Of a stretch of 64,000 bases of DNA, positions 36,502 through 47,134 are shown piece by piece. The stretch lies in NCBI RefSeq assembly GCF_036324505.1, contig NC_086363.1, forward strand, positions 490,001 through 554,000, given 5' to 3'. Below the pieces are notes generated by a model. That model saw nothing but the letters and a program-made list of their open reading frames with translations, was not told where the DNA came from and searched no databases. This DNA is from Eleginops maclovinus (Eukaryota; Chordata; Actinopteri; Perciformes; Eleginopidae). The position numbers were made by a program, and so were the translations under genes. Within the stretch, counting starts at the first letter, position 1. Each line of letters begins with the position of its first letter.

Positions 36502-38568
36502 GCAGCTCAGGCCTCCCACGGTGATAGGCCAGTTCCACACCTTGTTCTTCGGCTCGGTGCGGATGTTCTTCCTGGGCGTCCTGGGCTTTGCTGTGTACGG
36601 GAACGAGGCGCTGCACTTCAGCTGCGACCCGGACCGCCGGGAGCTCAACCTGTTCTGCTACAACCAGTTCAGACCCATCACGCCCCAGGTAGAACCACTG
36701 GGAACCACACAGAGATGTCCAACCCAGTGGACATTAAGCCACGTCCACTACTGTATCCGTCATGGGCGTATAAAGAGAACCATGCTAACAACGCTGGAGT
36801 CATATCACTTCCAATGAAAAACGAGCTACAGGGCTACTTAATGTTTGTCTCTCTTAAATCCATCCTTAACTAATACTAAAACGTCCAATAAAATGTACCC
36901 AGCTGTGATCATCTTCCAAATACAAAAACACTTCAATCTCCACTGGGTTTGAGAACCATCAACGCTGCCTTTTCTGGCATCATATGGCATATAGAACTAA
37001 GCTAAGCTACCTGTTGTTTCTGCAGACGTTAAGTTACTGAAATATTAATTTACCAAAGACACAAACACCATCTCTTATTCAAAGGATGAGCGATTGAAAA
37101 CCAATGTGTTTAAAGATGAAAACTGAAAGTATAAATATTCATTTCCCCTCACTTATTGATGCTCCGTCTCTTTCCTTCCGGTTATCCCTCCAAATCCATC
37201 TCCTTTAACCCCCCTATCAGCCCATATATCCATCCGATCTTTCTGGATTCCTCTGCAGATGATTGAACATACCAGCGAACTCTTTCAGAAGCGGATGAAA
37301 GCACTAACATTGGCACAAAAACCTCTTTTGAGAAAGTCCAATCAAAAATCCAAGATGGCTTTACCATGGCTTAAAAATGTCATTTTGCCCCAAAATCTCT
37401 TTCACCTGCCCTGTATGAATGATCTTGATGTCAAATCATAACATTTTGAAAACGTAGAAACCAAATTCAGGCGTCAGTCATTACTCAGAAGCTTCTTTGT
37501 ACCGTTTCCAAGCCATAAACTCTAAATAATACGCCTGCCAATGGAAAACTGGGTGGCCTATAAGCCCCATATTCTAACATGTTGTGTTTAAAATGACACA
37601 AAGAAGATCTGAAGAAGTTTCTAAATAGTGCATTTGACTTCCCCATAGTAAATACCAAATTATCCAGTACCAAAATGATCTAAATGGATCCAGTGGTTGA
37701 AGTTCTGTGGTAGAATAGCGTTTCTCGGATGGAAATGGGGGGAAATGTTGGGCTTTTTAAAAATAAATGTCCCCAGAGGAATGAACATGGAGATGATGGT
37801 GCTTGTTTCCACTGCAGTCCTAGTTTCCCATTGTGTCCTCCATTCTCACTCCCCTCCCCTTCCTCCCGCCCTCTCCAGGTTTTCTGGGCCCTGCAGCTGG
37901 TGACCGTGCTGGTTCCTGGGGCCGTGTTCCACCTCTACGCTGCCTGTAAGAACATCGACCAGGAAGAGATCCTCGAACGGCCCATCTACACCGTCTTCTA
38001 CATCATCTCCGTTCTCCTACGCATCATTCTGGAAGTCATCGCCTTCTGGCTGCAGAGCCACCTCTTTGGCTTCCAGGTCTGTAAATGTCTGAGGATGTAA
38101 AGACATAATGAAGTCAGAGGGGTTTTTGTGGACGGTACCTTAACATGGTTATTGGATGGTCTCCCATTCCACAAAAGCTCTCATACTACACAATAGAGCT
38201 GGTCCTTCCCTGTATGTGCTAGGCTAAGCTAATAAGCACGTGTTAGGATCCAGTTGCAGGATGATTCAATAATAGGAATGAGAATATAACCCATGAACAG
38301 TGCCGTCTTTATCCACCAGAGAGGCTTTATGAAGGTCTGACCACGTCCCGCTTCTCTCTCTGCTCTTCAGGTCCACCCGCTGTACATGTGTGATGCCAGT
38401 TCTCTGGAAAAGACCTTTAACGTGACTAAGTGCATGGTGCCCGAACACTTTGAGAAAACCATCTTCCTCAGCGCCATGTACACCTTCACCGTGATCACCA
38501 TCCTGCTCTGTGTCGCTGAGATCTTTGAGATACTCTGCCGGCGGCTCGGTTATCTCAACAACCAATGA
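35763..38568 (+). CDS. gje1: Gap junction epsilon-1 / connexin 23 (GJE1), complete, 4 coding exons
   Basis: A divergent small connexin. CDS exons 35763-35801, 36506-36688, 37879-38076 and 38371-38568 join in frame to 618 nt, 205 aa, the length I recall for human GJE1. Residues 1-20 form the N-terminal helix (MSLNYIRNFYEGC). TM1 is about 24-43, TM2 75-96, TM3 111-131 and TM4 168-195, with a very short cytoplasmic loop (97-110) and C-tail. Each extracellular loop has two cysteines (C53 and C64; C147 and C161) rather than the usual three, a known hallmark of Cx23. Introns in the coding sequence are also unusual for connexins. In the second extracellular loop, N157-V-T159 is an N-glycosylation sequon. 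The gene diverges from VTA1, with 2.2 kb between start codons. Confidence 0.96.
36469..36500 (+). repeat. (GT)n microsatellite at gje1 exon 2 acceptor
   Basis: About 16 GT units ending 5 nt before exon 2, immediately followed by TGCAG. Confidence 0.95.
36506..36688 (+). CDS. gje1: gje1 coding exon 2
   Basis: Encodes residues 14-74: TM1 and the first extracellular loop with only C53 and C64 (HFSCDPDRRELNLFCYNQF). The acceptor TTGCAG|CTC directly follows about 16 GT units. Donor CAG|GTAGAA. Confidence 0.95.
37879..38076 (+). CDS. gje1: gje1 coding exon 3
   Basis: Encodes residues 75-140: TM2, the short intracellular loop and TM3 (VFWALQLVTVLVPGAVFHLY ... IAFWLQSHLFGFQ). Acceptor CTCCAG|GTT, donor CAG|GTCTGT. 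Confidence 0.95.
38371..38568 (+). CDS. gje1: gje1 coding exon 4
   Basis: Encodes residues 141-205: the second extracellular loop (C147, N157-V-T159, C161), TM4 and a short tail ending LGYLNNQ with stop TGA at 38566-38568. Acceptor CTTCAG|GTC. Confidence 0.95.
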   Translation, partial: VHPLYMCDASSLEKTFNVTKCMVPEHFEKTIFLSAMYTFTVITILLCVAEIFEILCRRLGYLNNQ

Positions 38569-40685
38569 CGTGCTCGCTGTGGAGGTCGAATGCACGTGAC
38601 ACTCGTTCTGCCGGTTTGTAATGGCGCTCCGGGTTAGCTACTGCTGGACTTTTGTAAAACAGGAAGCTGACGTGAGAGCAAACAATCATCTGTGGTCCAT
38701 CGTGAGTTTACACCAAGAAATCTGAGTATGTGCAACAAAACCGTCGCAGCTGGCGAGTCTGAAATGTTCTGAGTGATCTTTCCTAGTCATGTGTCAGGAA
38801 CCAGTGGGTCTGCACTGGCTGTACGTGATGGCCTGGGAATCTGCAGACTCTGAAGCATTGGGGGATGGGATAGAAAGACTTTCTGGTTTACGTTTTTTTA
38901 CACCGGCACGAACTTCAGGGGGAAACTAAACCCTGTGACTATAGTCAGACAAACAAGGAACGCATAGTTTGTCACAGGACTGGTGGCTCCAGATTCTTTC
39001 TTCGAGTTGTACCTTAGATCGGACACTTTTACACTCCTAGGAAGCACGTTTGTAATATACTTAAGTGCCTGGTTTGCACTAAATGCATCACGGTTCATTA
39101 AACTCCTCTTGTTCACTAACAGAAAGCTTAACATTGACCTTATCAGCTCCTCAGCACGACCTCTGCATGTCCCAAAATAACAGCCAGCGACGCTAATGGT
39201 TTAGCTTGTCACAGACTTCTGAAGGTGCACATTAACAGCCCAGCTACTCCTCCAGGTGCTGATCAAACATGACAGGCAGAGTATTGAGCTAGTAATGGAT
39301 TATTACAAATGTCATTCTGAGGTAATGATGACCCAGTAGCCTGACCCACGGTCGATGGGACACTTCCCTGTGTGACATTTCCAATACGTATCATGTTTCT
39401 GCCTCCAGCCTGCTCCGACCTTTACCTCCATCAACGACGGGGCCTTCTGCCTTTCCAAATATCTGTTCAAACAACCTTTATCCTGACTTGGGAAATGGAG
39501 AAATGCTGTCTAAATGCAGCCCAACAATCTAATGCTAAAGGCTAAGTACTTCCATCGGATGTAAAAGCATCTGGGAACGAGGCCAAGAGGATTCAGGCTA
39601 CCCAAAGATATAATGATGATGGAATGGGTTGATATGTTATTTTTAAAAGAACGAAAGGAACAAGTTCCCGGCGTTTGATTTTTACATTTTTAATGAGAAT
39701 TGTCGTATTAAACTTTTTTATTTGGGTATACAAACGTGTTTGAATTCAAATATATTGAATATTTAATGGTACTCCATGCAGCAATGTATCTGATGAACAT
39801 CTGCCAGGAAGAATACTGTTCTTGTGTTTAAGGATGTCCCGACGTCAAGGCGAGAGGTCCGAGATGGACAAACTCAGCAGGGAAATTTAACATTTTGAGA
39901 GTTTGAAGGCCATGTTGCTCTCATATTTAACGTCTTAGCTATTATTTTAAAAACTAGTTTAAGTAGATCTATTTGAAATGATTGTTGAGCTTTTGTCCAT
40001 GTCTGAATCTTCCAGGGTGTCCCCCAGCCTGCAGTACCACTCATTACGCTTCCTGCTGACGCTGTGTTCTGAAAAAGAGTACCTCCTGTTTATAATGTTG
40101 TTTTTTTCTTGATCAGACATCCATCCAACTTTTGTTATGAAGTCTTCAGCAATCTGTATATCATCTCAGGTACAACATTGCATTACCAGACAAAAGTGGA
40201 TCAAACCGTCTTTTAAATCCCTTTAAACCTTTAAGATTGCCACGTGGATCCCAACCAACGGTACCAACGGACTGGTTGGTCTGGTTCGGTCCGATAGGCT
40301 TTAGGAGGGTTTGAATGAGGTTTGTGAATCCTGTGGTTTGGGTTCGTCTGTGTGCTGGTGTGTGTTAAACCTGCTTCATGCTTCCTGTGGTTACCATGGT
40401 GTAGACGTGGCAACGCGTAGACGTCGAGCAATGATTTGAGCAGCTACAGGGTCGCAAGTGCATAAAGGCTGGTTCAAACTTTGAGATGCTTCTAAAAGAC
40501 GTTGAGGAAATCTTGGCTGCAGATACAGAAACACAAATCAGAACACATACAGAAACATCTGCAGCAGCTCTTCAACTCATGCAGAAACATCTGCAGCAGC
40601 TCTTCAACACATGCAGCCTCTAGAGAACATTCAGCCGAGGAAACATGAGCAGCGTTTACTAAAAGCTGCAGAAACCAAACGCTGC
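38569..40685. other. Downstream of gje1: likely 3' UTR then unique intergenic DNA
   Basis: No second gene is visible. Part directly after 38568 must be gje1 3' UTR, but I cannot place its end. The stretch is low in simple repeats compared with the rest of the window. Confidence 0.5.
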
Positions 40686-40689
40686 AAGA

Positions 40690-41098
40690 AGCTCCAACAC
40701 AACGGAGACCAGGGGACAGTAAAGAGAGACACACACAGCTGGAGACCAGGGGACACTAAAGAGAGACGCACACAGCTGGAGACCAGGGGACACTAAAGAG
40801 AGACGCACACAGCTGGAGACCAGGGGACACTAAAGAGAGACGCACACAGCTGGAGACCAGGGGACACTAAAGAGAGACACACACAGCTGGAGACCAGGGG
40901 ACACTAAAGAGAGACACACAGCTGGAGACCAGGGGACACTAAAGAGAGACGCACACAGCTGGAGACCAGGGGACACTAAAGAGAGACGCACACAGCTGGA
41001 GACCAGGGGACACTAAAGAGAGACGCACACAGCTGGAGACCAGGGGACACTAAAGAGAGACACACAGCTGGAGACCAGGGGACACTAAAGAGAGACGT
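40690..41098 (+). repeat. 37-bp minisatellite, about 11 copies
   Basis: Unit GGAGACCAGGGGACACTAAA then GAGAGACGCACACAGCT; some copies lack CA and are 35 bp. It lies 2 kb downstream of gje1. Confidence 0.94.
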
Positions 41099-42272
41099 GC
41101 TGGGTGACATTCAGGATCATAAAGCTGTCTCTGTCTCTGTTGTTGTTCTCCTGAAATGTTTTCTGGTCGTATTTTGACGATTTGATCACATGACTCCTTA
41201 TGACGTCACTGCAGATCTGCTGTAAGCTAGTTCACTAAGTTAGCTAACCTTCAGATATCCTGACACACTCTTCCAGATCTGAGAGCGCGTGTCTCCTATT
41301 GGAAGGGCTTGGGCCGTTGAGAAGCATGAAGCAGACTTTATTGGAAGTTGGTTTTAAACGTTGACTCTTTTTACATTGACATGATATGGGGAGTCCTGCA
41401 GAGGTACTTTCAGCTCCAGCAGGACAACGTGAATTAGATCAGTCCTGGAAACTTCCTCAGTATCTCAACTCATTACAGGTGGAAGGTTGGAAATATAAAC
41501 TCACTGGCTAACCATGAAGGCAAAGAGGCACACTTTAAAACCACTGCAAATATATTGACACCAAACTCTCTGTTTGTCTGAGTGCTACAGTTCAGGTTCT
41601 TCTCCACTGTTTTGTCTTGAGATGATTGATTAAAAATGTCCTACAACAGTCTGTTTCATTTGTGATTGCCCTTATAGACTCAATAATGTGGAGATGAGAA
41701 AGGGGTTCAAGAAAGAATCTGGAATGCATCCAACGGCAGCTTAAATGCCTGGTTTGGATGTGTTGGGGTTTAATAGCTCCCCTGCTGTCAGTGTTTACCT
41801 GCAGTAGATTCAGTTTGTGAAGCAGAATGGAGAAACACTTCTGATGTTCAATAAATATCTGGTGTTTCAAACACAAGACAATAAATAAGAAAAAGTCACA
41901 CTGGGTTCTTCTTAGAAATTCGAATTGTTCCATTTCATAGACAGTCCATCGTTAAAATGATGGAAAACCAGCAGTCTAACAGTTTTGAGTAAATACCTTA
42001 AATGTTCCCTCATTCAAACAGCAGGAGAGACAGATTGATTCTTTGGGACAAAGTCATTGTGTTTGCTGCTGCACTTCAGTAAACTCTCATGAATCAAATT
42101 ACATTCATTCATTTATTTAGGGCTTTGTATTGAACAAGCTTCAGGGCAAAACAGGACACAAAGCCAGCGTATAGAGGAGAGAAAGGACTGGTCCAGGAGA
42201 AATTCACTGGAGACTCCAAACCTCTTTCGCTTCTCTGGGAATGAATGCTAGTTCTGTAGAGTTGTGCAGTGA

Positions 42273-42463
42273 TTAGGGTGACCAGATTTGAGGTGGCGAA
42301 AAAGAGGACACTTGCGATTGTTGGGGGGTGGGGGGAAGCGCCAGTCAATTTTTAATGGTCCCAACAGTGAAAACCGGGCGTTTTCATGAGTTTATAAAAC
42401 CCCTCCGGACAGGACGTAAAAAGAGGACATGTCCGGGCAAAAGAGGACGTTTGGTCACCCTAA
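42273..42463. mobile_element. 191-bp non-autonomous element with 12-bp terminal inverted repeats
   Basis: The ends are TTAGGGTGACCA and TGGTCACCCTAA, perfect inverted repeats. Inside are repeated AAGAGGACA/AAGAGGACG phrases and no ORF. Flanks CAGTGA and CAGTAA could be a decayed 6-bp target duplication. Superfamily not assigned. Confidence 0.65.
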
Positions 42464-42584
42464 CAGTAATGAACCTTAAAACCTGAAATAAGGTATTATA
42501 AATACGTTAGTAAATAAATCACTGGTGAATTTAAAACTGCTGTTGCTAACAAGTGTCTAAATGAGACGACTAAACACCATTACA

Positions 42585-43500
42585 CCCAACATTAGCCTCC
42601 TTTAGCTTAGCGGTGGTGACGTGAAGTCATGTGACCGTGCTGTAGTTCCTTTATAGCCCAACATTAGCCTCCTTAAGCTTAGCGGTGGAGACGTGAAGTC
42701 ATGTGACCGTGCTGTAGTTCCTTTATAGCCCAACATTAGCCTCCTTTAGCTTAGCGGTGGAGACGTGAAGTCATGTGACCGTGCTGTAGTTCCTCCATAG
42801 CCCAACATTAGCCACCTTTAGCTTAGCGGTGGAGACATGAAGTCATGTGACCGTGCTGTAGTTCCTCCATAGCCCAACATTAGCCACCTTTAGCTTAGCG
42901 GTGGAGACGTGAAGTCATGTGACCGTGCTGTAGTTCCTTTATAGCCCAACATTAGCCTCCTTTAGCTTAGCGGTGGAGACGTGAAGTCATGTGACCGTGC
43001 TGTAGTTCCTCCATAGCCCAACATTAGCCACCTTTAGCTTAGCGGTGGAGACGTGAAGTCATGTGACCGTGCTGTAGTTCCTTTATAGCCCAACATTAGC
43101 CTCCTTTAGCTTAGCGGTGGAGACGTGAAGTCATGTGACCGTGCTGTAGTTCCTTTATAGCCCAACATTAGCCACCTTTAGCTTAGCGGTGGAGACGTGA
43201 AGTCATGTGACCGTGCTGTAGTTTCTTTATAACCCAACATTAGCCTCCTTTAGCTTAGCGGTGGTGACGTGAAGTCATGTGACCGTGCTGTAGTTCCTTT
43301 ATAGCCCAACATTAGCCTCCTTTAGCTTAGCGGTGGTGACGTGAAGTCATGTGACCGTGCTGTAGTTCCTTTATAGCCCAACATTAGCCTCCTTTAGCTT
43401 AGCGGTGGTGATGTGAAGTCATGTGACCGTGCTGTAGTTCCTTTATAGCCCAACATTAGCCTCCTTTAGCTTAGCGGTGGAGACGTGAAGTCATGTGACA
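42585..43500 (-). repeat. 72-bp satellite array 2, about 12.7 copies, inverted
   Basis: Reverse complement of the 72-bp unit of array 1, between gje1 and the NLR pseudogene. It ends abruptly at ATGTGACACACACACACC, where a unit runs into a short CA tract. Confidence 0.97.
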
Positions 43501-44030
43501 CACACACACCGCCCCAATAAGAATCAACATTAATGTAATTTAGTCTCATTTGTAATTAAAACATGAGGACACTGTTGGTGTACAGATATTGGATTTTTTT
43601 TAGGATCAGGTCCAGAGTGTGAGGAAGGACAACCTTGTGAATCATGTGTGATTCATCACCCTTTATACTAAGAGCTTACTTTGTCTGTGCATCTACCAAA
43701 CTTATGTTTTTAATCTTTTACCTCTGATGAGTGTTGCTGAAAAGCACTTCAGAGAAATGGCCTGACCCCAGAGCAGCTGCTTCTCCCTGTCGTTTATTCA
43801 TTAAGTGCACTCGTTTATTTACTTCATTCCAACACTAATCTGACGATCAAGGACTGAGTTTTTAAGAATATTCTGCATCACACAAATAGCAGTAATATGG
43901 CTTGAAATGGGAAAATAAACATGATTCAAAACATTTCTGGACACACTCCCTCTCTTTGTTGTGTCCTGTAAGTGATGGGAAATGCAAAATTAAAGGACAT
44001 GTTTTCAGGACATGTAATGACACGCTAAAT

Positions 44031-44035
<5 letters not shown>

Positions 44036-44066
<31 letters not shown>
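44036..44066 (+). repeat. (CA)n microsatellite, 15 units
   Basis: Short CA repeat between the 72-bp array 2 and the 28-bp array. Confidence 0.92.
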
Positions 44067-44068
<2 letters not shown>

Positions 44069-44576
44069 AGTGTTTCTGTGAGCAGTGAGAGCTGCAGGTG
44101 TTCGCAGGAGATAGACACACAGTTTATCCCGCTCTGCTCAGTCTCAAGCTTCCTCTGGACTCCCGATGTCATCAAATCTCATCCCCGGTCCCCGAGGATT
44201 CTGTACAGAAATCTACGAAATGCATCTCAGCGTTTTGCAGAATGTGTTTAGGAAGCAGAAACATTAAGAAACCACGTGATAAAAACTGAGTGAGGTCCCT
44301 TTTCTCCCTGACCGTTTGTTGACCTACGATGATGAAATTGTTTTTAATGAAGACATAATTATGATATTGAGGTGAGACCGTCAACAGATCATTCAAACAT
44401 TTTACCACATTGTTGGGATTTTAAAGTCATATACATACTTTATACATACTTTAAAAAAGTATTTAGTAGCTACTTATATAGCAGTAGCATTTTAAGTCTG
44501 TTATAGGAAATGTTATGTAATAAAATGTGTAACTAAATCTGTTTATGTCATGATACTAGCACTACTAACTACGAGA

Positions 44577-45370
44577 CATTAGCCTTTAGCAAATAACTGT
44601 TAGCCACTAGCCTTCAGACCTTATCCCTTAGCCACTAGCCTTCAGACCTTATCCCTTAGCCACTAGCCTTCACACATTCCCCGTTAGCCACTAGCCTTCA
44701 CACATTACCCGTTAGCCACTAGCCTTCAGACATTACCCGTTGGCCACTAGCCTTCACACATTACCCGTTAGCCACTAGCCTTCACACATTACCCGTTAGC
44801 CACTAGCCTTCAGACCTTATCCCTTAGCCACTAGCCTTCACACATTACCCGTTAGCCACTAGCCTTCACACATTACCCGTTAGCCACTAGCCTTCAGACA
44901 TTATCCCTTAGCCACTAGCCTTCAGACCTTATCCCTTAGCCACTAGCCTTCACACATTACCCGTTAGCCACTAGCCTTCAGACATTACCCGTTAGCCACT
45001 AGCCTTCACACATTACCCGTTAGCCACTAGCCTTCAGACATTACCCGTTAGCCACTAGCCTTCACACATTACCCGTTAGCCACTAGCCTTCAGACATTAC
45101 CCTTAGCCACTAGCCTTCACACATTACCCGTTAGCCACTAGCCTTCACACATTATCCGTTAGCCACTAGCCTTCACACATTATCCGTTAGCCACTAGCCT
45201 TCACACATTACCCGTTAGCCACTAGCCTTCACACATTACCCGTTAGCCACTAGCCTTCACACATTACCCGTTAGCCACTAGCCTTCACACATTATCCGTT
45301 AGCCACTAGCCTTCACACATTATCCGTTAGCCACTAGCCTTCACACATTATCCGTTAGCCACTAGCATCT
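44577..45370 (+). repeat. 28-bp minisatellite, about 28 copies
   Basis: Unit GTTAGCCACTAGCCTTCACA then CATTACCC. Variants CAGACCTTATCCC and CAGACATTACCC are scattered through it. It lies between gje1 and the NLR pseudogene. Confidence 0.95.
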
Positions 45371-45875
45371 AGATAATAAAGGCTAGTGGGTCTTTCTTCA
45401 TTTAGCCCTTATCATTTTTTTTAATTCACACTTTCTGTCTTTGTTTTCTCCAAATTTCAAGTTTTTTGAATTTCCGACTATTTTTTCAAAATGATCTGAC
45501 TGCAATAAAATATCAGGACTGTTTTTCCCGGCCACAGTCAGGGTCTTTTATCAAACCCTGTAGACAGGGACAAATTGTAGACAGGCTTTTTCAACTGAGT
45601 GTATTTATTTCACCAAAACTACCTGACCTGCTCTCTCCTCTCTGTACTGTGTATATAGGCAGAGGTGTGTAGTTACCAAGTATTCTACTAGTACTATGTT
45701 GATGTACTTGTACTTTACCTGAGTATTAAAAGGCAGCAGCCTCTGGTTCAGAATCCCTTCTGGTTGAACCTGTTGTGTTCTGAGCGTATCAATGTGAGCC
45801 TGACACCATCCTGGGTTAGTATACTGTACAGCAGAGGCTCTTCTGAATGCATCCCTCAGAGTCAGCTTTATATCA

Positions 45876-46051
<176 letters not shown>

Positions 46052-46960
46052 AATAGTAAGATATTTATACCAAGTTTAAATGTAAATATGAAAAGAACAT
46101 TAAAAGCTACAACACTTTACATTATTGACGAAGTGTTTGTTCATGTTAGAGGATTACCTGGATGAAGATCCAGTTGCGTGTGTTTAAGTGAGAAGAACAC
46201 TGAAGCCTGGAATTATGAAACAGAGTCAGTAAAGTTCAACTGCAGCTCAACAAACACTAACCTCAACAACAGAACATCCAAAGACCACAGCTAAATATTC
46301 ACATTATTGGGAACCTCCGGGTTCATTTCCAATGGTTTATTAACGAGGAGATTTGTCTGGAATCCCAGAAAAAACACTGACCAATAATAAAACATGAAGA
46401 GAAACAGCCAAAGGATGAAGAGAGAAAAACCAGAGAGTAGTTTTCCTCTGAGGACATGCTGCCCTAAACAGTTTAACATCTTGATGGAGGATCTGGTTTC
46501 AGGACTCACTGCTCTTCTGGATCTCGGCTCTGATCGTTTTTTTAAATCTGATCCTGTAGGGATGAACACAAACAACAGTTTAGATCTGGTTTAAAATAAG
46601 TGTTTGTTCTTTGAGTCAGCTTCAGAGTCCTGACTGATCTCAGGCTTTTCATCCCATAATATCTTCTCTGCAAACACTACAGACTGACTGCCTCGGCTCT
46701 CAGCTTACAGGTCATAACCAGTCATTAGAAACTAAAAACATCGCATAAAAAACAGACCACCTTTTCCACTCCTCTGTAAACCTCACATGTCTGTTAGAGA
46801 GATGGTTACTAAAGTCTGGCTTTGCATTTTCAGCTGGCTTTCTATAGTTTGTGGAGGAATGAAAGAGCCTGCAGTCAGTGGATCACTGACCTCTTGTGAG
46901 GAACACCCCCCCCGTGTGTTTAATACCATACTGCTGAATCAGCAGAGACCCCCTACTGAC

Positions 46961-47134
46961 CTGAGAGTCTGCAGTCTGCAGTGAGGACTCTCCAGAAGAT
47001 CACTCAGCAGCTCCACTCTTGAATCCTGCAGAGCGTTGTAACTCAGGTCCAGCTCTCTCAGGTGGGAGGGGTTGGACTTCAGAGCTGAGGCCAGAGCAGC
47101 ACAGCTGATCTCTGACAGACTGCAGTTCCTCAGA
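46961..47134 (-). pseudogene. Intact LRR exon of the NLR pseudogene
   Basis: A 174-nt exon between AG at 47135-47136 and donor CAG|GTCAGT. It encodes one LRR pair ([50 protein letters not shown]), typical of NLR LRR cassettes. It is the least damaged part of the locus. Confidence 0.85.
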
